The translations under genes and the position numbers were made by a program. Below are positions 32,528-45,052 of a stretch of DNA of 64,000 bases, in pieces. This DNA comes from Lentinula raphanica (Eukaryota > Basidiomycota > Agaricomycetes > Agaricales > Omphalotaceae), in the NCBI GenBank assembly GCA_027919835.1, contig JANVFP010000016.1:558001-622000 (forward strand). Reading direction: 5' to 3'. Position 1 is the first letter of the stretch. Each line of letters begins with the position of its first letter. Below the pieces are notes generated by a model, which searched no databases, had not been told where the DNA came from, and saw only the letters and a program-made list of their open reading frames with translations.

Positions 32528-33270
32528 TGTCCTACCAGGGTCCTATCCCGTTAGAACGGCGGTCATAGCAATTTCTCTCCCCTTCCCATCCGCTAGGCAA
32601 ATCTTGTTGTCTCGAATGCGGGAGTTTGCCACCATTTCGATGCCTTCCTCCTGGTGTCTCCTGGTATGTAGAGCGTAGTATTCAGTATCTTTCCGTGAAT
32701 CTATCGAGCGGAGTTGCCGCAATCCAGTTCCTTCCTGTTCCTACATATGATTTTTAGCTGTAGTTGTACAGATGTAACAGAGAAACTGAATATGAGAAGT
32801 TCAATTGAAGAAGTCGTCTGGCGAAGAAGTGTGTGGCAGTATTGTTGTTTGTATCATCTATAGGGAAGCACCAAATCTTACCCCTCCTTATCCTTCGGCT
32901 CAATCTCTTTCTTGCACTGTTCGCACATGTTTTACCATTAGGCGTTTCATTCTCTTATGTCTTTCTCTTAGCGTTGATGAAGGTCTGCATGATGTAAGAA
33001 ATAGATCGTCGCAACAGATTGCAACCTGGGATAAGTATGGAAGGATATGTACTTATTCAACGTTGTTCGCCGCTGACCTCCATCTACCTCCATTGGCTTG
33101 AAGATCATTGTACAAAATTCAGGTCAGTCAATTGGCTGCAAAAGGGGATATCAGGAGCGGAACTAAAATAGATCAATTGTGGGTTAGTCTGATCGAAACA
33201 GCATTTATTTAGCCAAGAGGTGGAGACATGTTTGAGCAAGTCTGCCCCTCCTTTCTTTCTTCCCCTCACC
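32528..33270. other. Intergenic region
   Basis: 3' flank of BUD31 and promoter of the antiporter gene, both on the plus strand. No coding frame or repeat is convincing. Confidence 0.45.
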
Positions 33271-36126
33271 ATGGGCGTGTTCAGAGATATTCTCTTCAAG
33301 AGATCAGCCCCTGATCAGGTTAATTTCCATTGTATAAGCTCATTGAAACTCATCTAACTTGAGCTTCCAAGGCTGGTATTTTTTCAGGAGCTAATCCAGC
33401 GACTTACAACAGCAACGATCCCATTGTGCTATGGATTATCCAGGTCATCATCATCATGGCGATGACACAGCTCCTCGCGACCATTTTCGGTCGCATCAGA
33501 CAACCTCGAGTCATCGCAGAAATCATTGGAGGTGTATTCTTGGGACCTACTGTTATGGGTCGCATACCCGGGTTTGAGAACGCAATCTTTCCTCAGAGTT
33601 CCTGGCCGATGCTCACGCTCACGAGCAACATTGGACTTGTCCTATTTCTGTTCATCATCGGACTCGAGATTGATGGAAGTGTCATTAAGAAGAACTTCAA
33701 GGCCTCTGTTGGGATCTCAGTCGCAGGTCTCGTCATCCCCTTGGGTCTCGGTGCCGCGCTTGGTGTTGGGATCTACAGAGAGTTCACAGATCCGAGCGTC
33801 AACTTTGGTTATTTCCTACTCTTCACAGCCGTCGCTGTCGGTATCACCGCGTTCCCCGTCCTGTGTCGGATCCTCACCGAACTGAAACTTCTTGATACGA
33901 CCGTCGGCGTCGTCACTCTCGCCGCTGGAGTCGGAAACGACGTCGTTGGATGGATTCTCTTGGCACTCACAGTAGCCTTGGTGAATGCATCTTCGGGTCT
34001 GGTGGCTTTGTGGGTCCTCCTCACTGCTGTGGGATACGTTTTGTTCCTGCTCTTCCCTGTCAAATGGGGATACCGGTGGCTTGCTATGAAAACAGGTAGT
34101 CTCGAAACGGGAACTCCGACCACCCTAATGATGACCGTGACCATTCTTTTGGTCTTTATCTCTGCCTTCTTCACCGATATCATTGGTATTCATCCTATCT
34201 TTGGCGGCTTTCTTGCCGGGATTATCATCCCACACACTAATGGGTATGGCATCGCTGTGACGGAGAAGATTGAAGATGTTGTAGTCATCCTACTTCTGCC
34301 TCTCGTAAGTGATATGTTACAGGATCGTCTTTTCCCAGATTGAACGTTCCTAGTATTTTGCACTCTCAGGTTTGAAGACCAATCTTGGCCTCCTTAATGA
34401 TGGGATCACTTGGGGTTACACGATCTTGATAATAGTCGTCGCGTTCAGCTCGAAATTCTTTGCCTGTGCCGCTACTGCTAAGATGGCAGGTTTCAACATG
34501 AGAGAATCAGGTGCAATCGGCTCCCTTATGAGCTGTAAAGGGTAAATCGTTTTTGTGTGGCTCACAATCTATACTGATGATCGTTTTAGATTGGTGGAAC
34601 TTATCGTTCTCAATATCGGGTTAGAAGCAAACATTCTATCCACCAGGACCTTCTCGATGTTCGTCGTGCACGCTATCATCTTGACCTTCATCACTACCCC
34701 ACTTGTTCTACTCTTCTATCCGGCCAAATACCGCCGACACGCAGTCGTAGAGGATCTTGGTTCAGATGTCATTACACAAACGACTGAAGGAGACGAACTT
34801 ACGAATAAGTTCGCTTTGATTCTTGACCAGATCGACCAACTCCCAGCTGCTATGACCGTAACTCAGATCTTATGTCCTACTATCGCAGGTGGCGACTCGT
34901 CTCTTGGACATCTCTCTGCTCAGTCGTTGAATGAGAAAAGCTTGCCTAGCATCAGCTATAAACCATCACATATCACATCACCACCTTCGCCCATTTCGCT
35001 TACTCTCCTTCGCCTGATCGAGCTCAGCAATCGGACGTCAGCCGTGCTTAAGACCCACCTCGCTCATTCTGATCCAGTCGTCAGTGTTTTCAAGACTTTC
35101 GCCAGTCTGTTGGGCCGCGGCCAAAAGAGACTCAAATTGAAGGTCGATGTTGATGTCTCGCCCAGGGACGAATTCACTGCGGTGATCAAGGACCGAGTGC
35201 GGGAAGATGGCATTGGAATGATTATCATACCTTGGGCCAGCGGTTCTGGGGATGCCGAGGAGAGCGAGCTGCCCGGAGTCAGAAACCCGTTCGATGGGTT
35301 GTTTACCTCCTCGGGACCAAGAGACCAGATAATGTCTTCGGTTAGATATTCCGAGTTCATCCGGAACATATTCCTTACCGCTCCTTGCGATGTGTCTCTT
35401 TTCGTGGATCGTGGGCCGTCCAGTTCCTCAACGGCTTCGGGATTGGGGCCAGACTCGATATTGGTTTTACCATTCTTTGGAGGACCCGATGACCGGCTGG
35501 CGTTGAAGGTCTTGGTGCAGATATGCGCTGGACATGAAGATGTTCAAGCTATCGCTGTTCGTGTCATCAAGACCAGTCATGACGAGAAGGATGAGGATGA
35601 TTTGGATAAGAAACATGCCGCCGAGCTATTTTTAAACAATGTGTGTCTTTTTCTTCTGCTGTGTTGAGCATCGTGCTGAAGACTTGTTCAGACTATCGCA
35701 GGTGCCGATACCGTATACGGCAACATGAACACACAAACTCGAATGGCATCTGACACTGCAGATAATCTCATCTGGGAACGCTATGCTTCACCGACCGCTG
35801 CTACACGAATCCCCTCGTTATCTTCCGCCCTCTCGAGAGTCACTTTCGAAACAATGCAATCATCTAAACCACTTCAGTCTGTCGTCGATCTCTTCTCTGG
35901 CACACGAGTTCAGAACACTGGGAGATCCGTCGTCGCCGTTCTCGGTCGGTCCAGACGGATGGCTGTAGAAAGGCTAGATGGAGAACTACGGTCGATCATG
36001 ACGCAGCGAGGTGCAGCGATGAATAGTACGGTGAAGAAGACTCTGGGAGATGTAGGAGCAGCCTTGGTCGCAACCGATGTTAATGCGAGCTTGTTGGTTG
36101 TGCAAACTTGCGTTACGAGCTCATGA
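33271..36126 (+). CDS. K+/H+ antiporter of the CPA2 family (KHA1-like)
   Basis: Model: join(33271-33318, 33372-34304, 34354-34541, 34590-35640, 35692-36126), 884 residues, close to yeast Kha1. A short cytosolic start (MGVFRDILFKRS) precedes the membrane domain of about 12 helices at residues 30-430: IAEIIGGVFLGPTVMGRIPGF, GLVLFLFIIGLEID, GVGNDVVGWILLALTVAL (the GNDxxGW exchange site) and GIHPIFGGFLAGIIIPH. The second half is soluble: a USP-like region with IIIPWASGSG and CDVSLFVDRG, and a conserved end. The family exchanges K+ for H+ across endomembranes and helps set pH and ion balance. The first intron uses an AAG acceptor; the start is the ATG 33271 whose exon splices in frame. Confidence 0.9.
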
Positions 36127-36559
36127 CATGGTTATACTTATATATTTACACGTCCATTTCTTGATTTGTTGTTCTATATATTCTTCAACTGTTACTTGCA
36201 CCAACCGGTTTTGCATCATGACTTTAAACATAAATCTCCATCATTTCACGGTCTGTCCGTTGTTGCCGCGACACATAGAGAGGTGAACGGTTTGTCGGTG
36301 AGTAATGTCTTCATCTCAGATAAGTACTTGATCCGGGTGGAGAGGCGTCTATACCCTGAACGAATAGCGAACGTCTTATGTAGATCCTAGAGGAAGAAGT
36401 AGCTGGTGGTTTGATCGTAAAATTTGGTTACCGACCTACTACAGTTCGAGAAAAAACAACCAACCATCGCTTTGGTGGCTCGTGTACTCCAAGGGACGCC
36501 ATATGTGATACAAAATACCTATATGCATTGGTATACTGGATACACCATATATTATCCTC
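36127..36559. other. Convergent intergenic region
   Basis: Between the antiporter stop and the end of F-box pseudogene 1. AT-rich near 36140-36200; no gene. Confidence 0.45.
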
Positions 36560-38340
36560 CTACACAATAATTTCTGTTCTGCCATCGATAATAAAATGCA
36601 TGTCTACATTATCTGATGATATTTGGTTTCGATCGGCAGTCAAAAGAGGCTCAGATGGTAATAGCCCAAACGAAGGTGAGTCTTGCGGTCTGAATAATCG
36701 GCCAACGCGCAAGCGCATGTTCAAACCGTCATTCTTCAGCTTCCGCAAAGTAGCCAAGTCATCCTCTGTGAAAGATAGATAATCGCGGAGAAAGAGGTCA
36801 AAAAGCTTGAGCGTTGTTGCTCGCGCGAGAACAAAATTGATTATAGAGGAAGCAGTGATGATTCCATTTGTTTTCCAAGGCAAATAGAAAAGCCGAATTG
36901 AGGACAGCTTAGGACAGAGTGGAACAGGATTTGCGTGAGAAGGGGTAAGGGCAGAAAGGTGGGATTCGGAGAAACACAATAATTCGATTCCTTGATTGTT
37001 TTCAAATTTGAATGAGACCAGTTCTGGCGAGGATGAAAGACATCTAGTCAATTCGTCGGACGTTATTGCGAGGGCTAGCTCGAGTGTTTCCAGATTATGA
37101 AATGGGATTCTACTGCCATCATAGACAGACGTTAAATCAACGAGCGTGTCTGAGCCCCGGGCCCAGCTGGGAGTGCCAATGGACAGCATTTTTAAGGAAG
37201 GCACAGAGAAGGATCGGAAGATAGATGATGTTTGCGCACGGACTATGGCAGATTCCAAATGGATGTTTTGGCTACTCCGTGCGAATTCAAGTCGCAGATT
37301 CACGAGACGAGGGAGCATTATGTTCAAAATTGCAGCACTATCCAAAGGATGTTCTTGAGAAATTGTTAGGCGGATATGAAGATTTCGCAGATTTGGTGTC
37401 CTTTGAATGATCCTCAAGACCTCCCTTGGTACTAATCCCAAATCATCATGATGGCGAAGGTAGAGATCAGTCAGAAGCTCCCAATCAACAGGCAGAGCAA
37501 GGTAGCCTGAGTCTACACAAAAGCCATCTGAAATCCCTAATCCTCTAAGGGCCGTTGTCCTGGTGAGGAGAGATGTAAGGCATGCATCTCCACCAGGAAT
37601 AGGCCCAGCAGGGTAGTGATAGAAGTCGGCATCTTGCACATGAAATGTATGCAAACTGGAAAAGCGGCAGTTGGCAGAACATTCATCGAACAACGTCAGA
37701 TGTGGGACTGGAAGCGACAGAAAGATATCACTGAATCGGTGTCCAAAAGACGTTAGTGCGCAAATGAAGGACTTGACATCGTCGGTGAGAACTGGTGGCC
37801 ACTGATCATCAGGAGCCTCGTCAGGAAATTCTTGGTACGACAATTTTGCACGAAAGGATATTGAGAGCGGGAGTATACCTGAACGTCCCAGCTGATACCA
37901 GCCGCACGCCTGGAGATAGCCTGAGTGCTCAAATGGGGAGGGAGGTAGACATGCAACTTGCTCCAGAGTCGGGGAGTATCTAAAGCGACACGTCTCCAAT
38001 CACGACAAATCGTGGTCAGGAGCAAAGGTGCTTCGTCTAAACTTCGAATCGCGAAGTTTCTATCTGTGGGCAAGCAGTGCAGAAAGATCTCGGCTAAGAC
38101 TTCTTCAGGAATCTGTCGCACTGGAGACATCAGAGCTCGATGAGCTTCGATGAAGCTGTTGATCTTCTCCTTCTCGCACAGAGCTCAGGCAATCTCTGCT
38201 TCTAAGCGTGCAAGTTCTGCATAGGGTTGGATGAGTAATGCCTTCAGTTCGAGTATCTCGTCTGGAGAGGGCGCATAATTTGTCCCCATTGACTCGATGA
38301 ATGGTGAACAACTGAGATCCCATGTGTGCGATGTGTTCAT
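36560..38340 (-). pseudogene. F-box/LRR protein, array copy 1, broken
   Basis: Aligned by eye to the intact copies it starts at ATG 38340 (MNTSHTWDL) and ends at 36560. Codon 52 is TGA (38185-38187) where the others have CGA in the (I/L)ARAL motif before the F-box. Near 37890 about seven bases are missing in the segment reading GISTWLGRSG in copy 4, shifting the frame. Downstream the LRR-like part stays open for over 400 codons (LYLRHHDDLGLVPREVLRIIQ, NLETLELALAIT), so decay seems recent. Compared with intact copies the C-terminal end is also changed (MHFIIDGRTEIIV instead of MEGxYGTxYIV). Confidence 0.8.
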
Positions 38341-38579
38341 GGTGGTTGTGGAAAACGAGGAAAAGTTGGCAAGCGCCTACACTGCACCAATCAAAGCAAC
38401 GGGCTAGTACCCACATCAGCCCACAAACTGTCTCAAACTGTCAAGTTTGATTACTTACATGAGGCCACACTGCTCATTGTTTATACACTGGGTAGTGACT
38501 ATTTCGTATTGCAACTGCGACTGCAAATCTGTATAGATACCTGTGTACTGGACTGGATCTACTCTGGTCAGGATTCAGG

Positions 38580-40312
38580 CTACACAATATACTGTGTACC
38601 ATATTCTCCCTCCATATCTGACTCATCCCGGGGGAATACAGGCTCAGATGACAACCCACACAAAGGCGAATCCTGCGGTGGTACGCCGGGATAACATTTG
38701 GCATAGTGCAAGCGAATGTGCAAACCGTCACCCTCCTTCAACTTCCGCAAAGCAACCAAGTCAGCCTCTGCGAAAGGTTGATCTTGCTCGAAGAACATGT
38801 CAAACCTCTTGAGAGTTTCTGCCCGTGAGCGGGCAAACTTGAGAATAGAGGAGCTACTGAGTGTTTTCATAGCAGGTGGCAGAGACCGGATGTAGAAGAT
38901 GATTCCAATGTTAGTCAGTTTGGGACATAGCGGAGTAAATTTTCCGAGAGAAGGGCTAAGGGCAGAGAGATGTGAATGTGAAAAACACGGCGGAGTTCCC
39001 ATGTCTTTGAAATGGAGTGAGACCAACTCTGGCGCAAACAAAAGCGATTCAGTCAATTCCTCAGGTGTCATTTCCAGGGATAGCTCGAGTGTTTCCAGAT
39101 TATGACATGGAATTCCAGTACTATCCTGGACAGTCTTCATTTCAAATATTCTACTGCCATTGTAGACAATGAGAGACAGTAGCTTCAATGATGGCGTAGA
39201 CAAGGATCCAAAGATAGAAGATATCTGCGGACGGATTATTTTGCTTACCTCGAAATCGACTTGGTTCGAGCCCGGGGAGAAGTTTAACCACATGTTTTGG
39301 AGATGAGGAAGCGTTATCTTGCCCATCAAAGCACTATGAACAGAGTGTTCTTGAGAGAGCATGAAGCAGATACAGAGGCTTTGCAGATTCGAAGTCTTTT
39401 GCATTATCTTCAAGGCTTCACTTGACACTGGGTATTACTCCTACACTCAGCATGCCACTTCGGAGGGTGAGATCAGTCAGATTTCCCCAATCAATGAGCA
39501 GACTGAGATAACCACCGGCCCTGACATGGATGTCCGACACTTCCAATCTTCTAAGAGTCACTTTTTGATCAAGGAGAGGCGCAAAGCATATCTCATCATC
39601 AACCCCTTCAATACCCCAAGCACGATAACGTCCAATATAAACATCGGCATCTCGCACGCGGAAATATTGCAGTGCTGGATATGAGTTTTTAGATAGTTCA
39701 TTGAACATCTTTAGGCATGAAGGTGGCAGCGACAAAAAGGGATCACCAAAACGATGACCGAAAGACGCAAGTGTGCAACTGAGGAGCTTCAGGTTTTCGA
39801 TAAAGTCCGGATGCGTAATAGCGGTACTGAAAGGATTTTCTACGGGTCGGGTTCGAGTGTGAAAGGATATTGAGAGTGGGAGTGTGCCCGAACGTCCCAA
39901 CCATTGACTCCTGCTGCACGCTTGGAGATAGCCTGAGCGTTCAGATGGGGAGGAAGGAGTGTTGAAAGCGATACGCCTCCAATCACGACAAATCGTGGTC
40001 AGGAGTAGAGGTGATTCTTGTAAACTTCGAATCGCTTGTCTATCCGTGGGTAAGCAGTGTACAAATATCTCTGCCAGGACATCTTCAGGCGTGCTGGAGA
40101 CAAGAGAGCTCGATGAGCTCAATGAAGTTGCTGATCTTCTCCTCGCACAGAGCTTGGGCAATTGCTATTTTCAGGCATTCCAGTTCCGCATAGGGTTCAA
40201 CGAGTAGGGCCTTTATGTCAGTCAACTGGTCAGGAGAAGGTGCATGATTGGTGCCCATCAACTCAACGAAAGGTGAATCACTCGGATCCCAGGTATGCAA
40301 TGCGACCGTCAT
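38580..40312 (-). pseudogene. F-box/LRR protein, array copy 2, broken
   Basis: Three overlapping frames cover the gene: 40312-40085 (MTVALHTWDPSDSPFVEL), 40161-39418 (containing EDVLAEIFVHCLPTDR) and 39428-38580 (LRR part to MEGEYGTQYIV). Deletions near 40085-40160 remove most of the HRALMSPVRQIP helix and shift the frame, a second shift lies near 39420, and an internal deletion has fused NTPS to PSERSGYLQACSRSQWLGRSG. With neighbour copy 1 it forms the decayed left end of the array. Confidence 0.8.
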
Positions 40313-40875
40313 GGTGGTTGGAATTCAAGAATGGGCACTTGCACGCCAATCGAATGAACCTACGTACTACAACCTGTTTGAACTTTGAACTGGTTGCGAG
40401 CGAAGCGAAGCAACTGGGTTCAATGAATCTGATGTGGACCGCGTTACCGTAGAGACTGGTCTGAGTTTGTACTTGTTTGTATTTTGCGTGACACCGATAA
40501 CTTTTGCTCTTTTTGACATAAACGCGTCCTTTCTCGTTCAATTCGTTGTCTTTTCATCCGATGCTCTCAAAGTATGCTCACCTCGACTGCTTGAACTAGC
40601 TTGTGCGCTTTTGAACGGTGTAATGAGGTCAATTTTTGAACCTTCTGCAGCTATGTAGGGAGAAACCGGGAACAACTTGAAGACGTGTATCATGGCGAGT
40701 TCAATACTTTATTTACTCTTCTTCTACTAACGTAGTATATCTTTTAGAGTACCAGATTGGCCTTGTATTACTGACTGCGATTAAGCTTCGCGAGCACATC
40801 ACCGTGCTACGGTGAATGCCTTGTATATTACACTGACTCCAATTGAACTTACTATCCGATAGTAAATGCCTGTGT
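40313..40875. other. Spacer between F-box copies 2 and 3
   Basis: 563 nt, longer than most spacers in the array. No gene or repeat identified. Confidence 0.4.
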
Positions 40876-42657
40876 CTATACAATATAGTTTGTACCATAA
40901 TATCCCTCCATATCCAATTTCTGGCATTGATTTCCACCAGGCCGCCGTATAGAATGCAGTTGAGAAACAGGTACTATAGATGGCAGTCCAAATAGAGGTG
41001 AATCTTGTTGTGCTAGGGGCTCAGCAGCAGAGTGCAAGCGCAGTTTCAAACCATCCTCTTTCAACTTTCGCAAAGCAACCAAGTCCTCCTCTGCAAAAGC
41101 TGGATCCTGTGCAAAATACACGTCAAGAATCTTGAGCATTTTCGCTCGTGAGCGGGCGAAACTGAGTATAGAGGAACTAGTGATTATGTTTGTATCATAT
41201 GCGCTTGACATATAGAAAACTCGAATTGCCATGGCCAGCTTGGGACATAGCGGAGAAGAAGTTCCATGAGAACAGGTGAGACCAGAGAAATGGGAGTCTG
41301 AGAAACACGGCATAGATCCCGGCTTGTTTTTGACATGCAGCGAGACCAATTCTGGCGCGGATGAAAGACATTCGTGCAGTTCCTTGGGGGTCATTTCCAG
41401 GTCTAGCTCAAGTGTTTCCAAATGATGAAATGGGATATCACTGCTAGTATCATAGATAGATTTCAAATCGATGATCCTCCCACCACAGTTACTGAAGCCA
41501 CTGACAGACAACAGTTTCAGGGAAGGCAAACACAAGGATTGAAAGATAGATGTCGTTTGCAGACGGAGTGCATTGAATATGGCAGCGTTCGAGTCGAGCT
41601 CCAAGCTACTATAAGAGAATTCGAATCGCAGATTCACAAGATGAGAAAGCATCATCTTCCCGCTGCCGAGAGGATGTTCTTCAACGTAGAGCGTGAAGCA
41701 TATATAAAGATTTTGCAGATTCGGGGTCCTTCGTATGACCTCCAAGGCTTCGCTAGGTATTAGACCTGGATGTCCACGTCTATGAAGGGAAAGATCAACG
41801 AGAAGTGCCCAATCAATGGCTGAACTGAGGTAGCTGCCAGCTCCTGCATAGAGGCCACTTGAAATTTCCAATCTTCTGAGAACCGCTGCTCGATTAAGGA
41901 GAGACCTAATGCACGCATTCTCTTCGACAGTCTGAGGACGGCCACCTGGAACACGAAATGTATGTAATATAGGAAAGTGGGGTCCAGAGAGTTCGTCGAA
42001 CAACTTCAAGTGTGTGATTGGAAGTGACAGACAGAGATCACCGAATCTGGGACTAAAAGATGCAAGTGCAGAAATGAGAGATTTCAAATGGTCCGTCGCA
42101 TTAACTGGCGCAGGGATTGTTGCAGTGGTGCTGAGATACTGGGCAGAAGGGGATTGTGCATGGAAGGATATCGAGAGCGGTAGCGTACCCGAACGTCCCA
42201 GCCATGTTCTGATACCCGCTGCGCGTCTGGACATGACCTGATCGCTCAGATGGGGAGGAATAGAGATGTGTAATGTCCTCCAGAGTCGGGGGATATCCAA
42301 AGCGACACGTCTCCAATCACGACAAATTGTGGTCAGCAGCAAAGGTGCTTCGTCTAAACTTCGAACCGCGTTTCTCTCTGTGGGCAAGCAGTGTACGAAA
42401 ATCTCGGCCAAGACCTCTTCAGGGATCTGTCGCACTGGAGACATCAGAGCTCGATGGGCTTCGATGAAGTTGTTGATTTTCTCCTTCTCGTTCAGAGCTC
42501 GGGCGATCTCTGTTTCCAGGCGTTCGAGTTCTGCAAATGGTTCGATGAGTAGTGTGCGCAATTCATTCAATTTGTCTGGAGAGGGCGCATGATTCGTTCC
42601 CAGCAGCTCGACGAATGGTGAACGAGTTAAATCCCAGGTGTGAGATGTGGCGGCCAT
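40876..42657 (-). CDS. F-box/LRR protein, array copy 3 (intact)
   Basis: Single-exon gene of 593 residues, MAATSHTWDL to TNYIV. Residues about 28-68 form a short coiled coil (ELERLETEIARALNEKEKINNF), followed by the F-box-like motif SPVRQIPEEVLAEIFVHCLP and the conserved ICRDWRRVALDIPRLWRTLHI, then the family marker RTWLGRSGTLPLSISFH and irregular leucine-rich repeats (NLQNLYICFTL, HLETLELDLEMTPKEL, FARSRAKMLKILDV). F-box proteins recruit substrates to SCF ubiquitin ligases through Skp1, and the LRR part would bind the target. Very large lineage-specific sets are typical of Agaricomycetes. Targets are unknown. It is the leftmost intact member. Confidence 0.85.
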   Translation of the reverse strand: MAATSHTWDLTRSPFVELLGTNHAPSPDKLNELRTLLIEPFAELERLETEIARALNEKEKINNFIEAHRALMSPVRQIPEEVLAEIFVHCLPTERNAVRSLDEAPLLLTTICRDWRRVALDIPRLWRTLHISIPPHLSDQVMSRRAAGIRTWLGRSGTLPLSISFHAQSPSAQYLSTTATIPAPVNATDHLKSLISALASFSPRFGDLCLSLPITHLKLFDELSGPHFPILHTFRVPGGRPQTVEENACIRSLLNRAAVLRRLEISSGLYAGAGSYLSSAIDWALLVDLSLHRRGHPGLIPSEALEVIRRTPNLQNLYICFTLYVEEHPLGSGKMMLSHLVNLRFEFSYSSLELDSNAAIFNALRLQTTSIFQSLCLPSLKLLSVSGFSNCGGRIIDLKSIYDTSSDIPFHHLETLELDLEMTPKELHECLSSAPELVSLHVKNKPGSMPCFSDSHFSGLTCSHGTSSPLCPKLAMAIRVFYMSSAYDTNIITSSSILSFARSRAKMLKILDVYFAQDPAFAEEDLVALRKLKEDGLKLRLHSAAEPLAQQDSPLFGLPSIVPVSQLHSIRRPGGNQCQKLDMEGYYGTNYIV

Positions 42658-42963
42658 GATGGTGGGTTTTGGTGAGGCCTTGAGCGTCTAAATACACTCA
42701 AAGCCCGCACACTTGATGCTGAAATCCTTGATGCTAACCGGAACCCCCGATATGTAAACCCCAATCATTCACTTTACAAAAAGGTCGAACTAGAATTGCA
42801 GGGCGAAGAGCATTAGACGAGATGAGAAGAGTTAGGCGAGTAGAAAATGCCAGCCTTCAGACAAAATATGTCGTTTGTAAATCTGACTATTCCTTGAAAT
42901 TCCAGCACTAATTTACAACTTATATCGTAAACGGGCTTTTCTATTTTATACGGTGATACCACC
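42658..42963. other. Spacer between F-box copies 3 and 4
   Basis: 306 nt; 3' flank of copy 4 (minus) and upstream region of copy 3 are not clearly separable. No gene. Confidence 0.4.
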
Positions 42964-44751
42964 TCACACAATATATCGTGTACCATAAGGTCCCTCCATA
43001 TCTGATATCTGGTTTCGACTGGAATGGACGATTGGTGGTAGTCGCAAATGAGACTCAGATGGCAACCCACACAGAGGTGAATCTTGACGTGAAATGGCTC
43101 GATAATCGGCATAATGCAAACGCATGTTCAAACCATCCTCCTTCAGCTTCCGCAAAGCCGCCACGTCATCGTCTGCGAGGGATTGCTCTTGGGAGAAATA
43201 CAGGTCGAAAACCTTGAGCGTCGTTGCTCGCCCGCGGACGAAACTGAGTATAGAGGAGCTACTGAGCACATTCGTCTCATTTTCGCCCAATTGCCCATAA
43301 AAAATCCGGATACTGGTCAGCTTGGGACATAGCGGAATCGGATGTTCATGAGAAGGGGTAAGAGCAGAGAGATGGGAATCAGAAAAACATCGTGGGTTTC
43401 CCATGTCTTTGAGTTGGAACGAGACCAATTCTGGCGCAGATGCAAGATATTCAGTCAGTTCCTCGGGCGTCATTTCCAAGTCTAGCTCGAGAGATTCCAG
43501 ATTACAGAATGGGATTCCACTACCATGATCATGGATAGAATTCAGATTCACGATCCTATCGCCATTCCAGACATTGAGAGAGAGCAGTTTCAATGAAGCT
43601 GTAGACAAGGACCCGACGATAGATGATATCTGAGGGCCGAATATGTCACTTTCCTGAACGCCCAAATGACTCGCGGGATTTGATGAGAAGCTGATTCGCA
43701 TGGTCGTGAGATGAGGAAGCACTATCTTCCCAATCGAAGCGATATCGAGAGGGTTTTGAGAGAGCATGAAGCAGATACGAAGACTTTCCAGGTTTGGAGT
43801 CCTTTGCAGTGTTTTCAAGGCTTCACTGGGTATCAATCCTACACTCAGATTGCCGCTTTGGAGGTTCAGATCAGTCAGGATTTCCCAATTGATGGGCAAA
43901 TCGAGGTATCCGCCACCCCTGACGTAGATATCCGAAACTTCCAAACTTCTAAGAGCCACCGCTCGAGTGAGGAGAGGTGCAAAGCACAGATCGTCATGGT
44001 CCCCTTCAGGATTCCAAGCAATGTAGCCACCATTATAGGCATTAGCATCCCGCACGCGAAAGTGTTCCAGCACCAGGAATGGCCTTCCAGATATTTCATC
44101 GAACATCTTCAGGAATGGTGGCGGCAGTGACAGAAAGAGATCACCAATTCGGTGGCCAAAAGATGTGATTGTGCTGATGAGGAGCCTCGCATTATTGAAG
44201 AAGTCTGGATGAGCAGTACCAGTTCTTAAAGGAGTTCGCATTGGTTGGAATCGAGTGTGGAAGGATATCGAGAGCGGGAGTGTTCCCGAACGTCCCAACC
44301 ATGTACTGATACCCACCGCGCGCCTAGAAATAGCTCGATTGTTCAGATGGGGAGGAAGATAGATATGCAACGTCCTCCAGAGGCGGGGAGTATTCAAAGC
44401 GACACGTCTCCAATCACGACTAACCGTGGTCAGGAGTAAGGGTGCTTCGTCTAAACTTCGGGTCGCATTTGTATCTGTGGGCAGGCAGCGTAGAAAGATC
44501 TCGGCTAGGACTTCTTCAGGAATCTGTCGCACTGGAGACAAAAGAGCTCGATGAGCTTCAATGAAGTTGCTGATCTTCTCCTTCTCGCACAGAGCTCGGG
44601 TAATCTCCATTTCTAGGCGTTCCAGTTCTGCATACGGTTTGACGAGTAGTGTCTTTATGTCGTTTGATTGGTCTACAGAGGGTGCATAATTCGTGCCCAT
44701 GAGCTCGACGAATGGTGAACGACTTGGATCCCAAGGATGAGACGTGGCCAT
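42964..44751 (-). CDS. F-box/LRR protein, array copy 4 (intact)
   Basis: 595 residues without introns. N-terminus MATSHPWDPSRSPFVELMGTN, coiled-coil segment to about residue 66, then PVRQIPEEVLAEIFLRCLP as F-box core and SRDWRRVALNTPRLWRTLHIYLP. The variable middle (residues about 150-300) carries FGHRIGDLFLSLPPPFLKMF and repeated F/W-rich turns; the LRR part contains NLESLELDLEMTPEELTEYL and ends PYGTRYIV. The LEVSDIYVRGGGYLDLPINWE block is nearly the same in copies 4-8 but different in copy 3, placing copy 4 in the right-hand subgroup. Confidence 0.85.
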   Translation of the reverse strand: MATSHPWDPSRSPFVELMGTNYAPSVDQSNDIKTLLVKPYAELERLEMEITRALCEKEKISNFIEAHRALLSPVRQIPEEVLAEIFLRCLPTDTNATRSLDEAPLLLTTVSRDWRRVALNTPRLWRTLHIYLPPHLNNRAISRRAVGISTWLGRSGTLPLSISFHTRFQPMRTPLRTGTAHPDFFNNARLLISTITSFGHRIGDLFLSLPPPFLKMFDEISGRPFLVLEHFRVRDANAYNGGYIAWNPEGDHDDLCFAPLLTRAVALRSLEVSDIYVRGGGYLDLPINWEILTDLNLQSGNLSVGLIPSEALKTLQRTPNLESLRICFMLSQNPLDIASIGKIVLPHLTTMRISFSSNPASHLGVQESDIFGPQISSIVGSLSTASLKLLSLNVWNGDRIVNLNSIHDHGSGIPFCNLESLELDLEMTPEELTEYLASAPELVSFQLKDMGNPRCFSDSHLSALTPSHEHPIPLCPKLTSIRIFYGQLGENETNVLSSSSILSFVRGRATTLKVFDLYFSQEQSLADDDVAALRKLKEDGLNMRLHYADYRAISRQDSPLCGLPSESHLRLPPIVHSSRNQISDMEGPYGTRYIV

Positions 44752-45052
44752 GTTGGTTGCAAATTAGGAATAAATTGAGCGCTCACAGGGTACCAAGCTC
44801 GTCCCTGGCACAGTGATCAGTTATACCTCGACTCGAAGTGTCAAGAGGTATTTGTTGTCTGCCTCTGGGAGACTAGTGATCAGTTATGGCATGTTCTCGG
44901 CCTTCTCGTCAAACATCTCTGAGGCGCGTTGGGTTCGAGTCTAACAGTGGCGACATCTATTGGCACATATCATTTATGATTTTCAGACAAGAGCTGAGTA
45001 TTCCACTGAAATGCGACATAGATACTACCTATAAAGTACCATCAACCCAGGC

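Noticed and set aside
44925..44960. Functional tRNA gene
   Set aside because: The T-arm-like stretch GGGTTCGAGTCT has no matching acceptor, D or anticodon arms.
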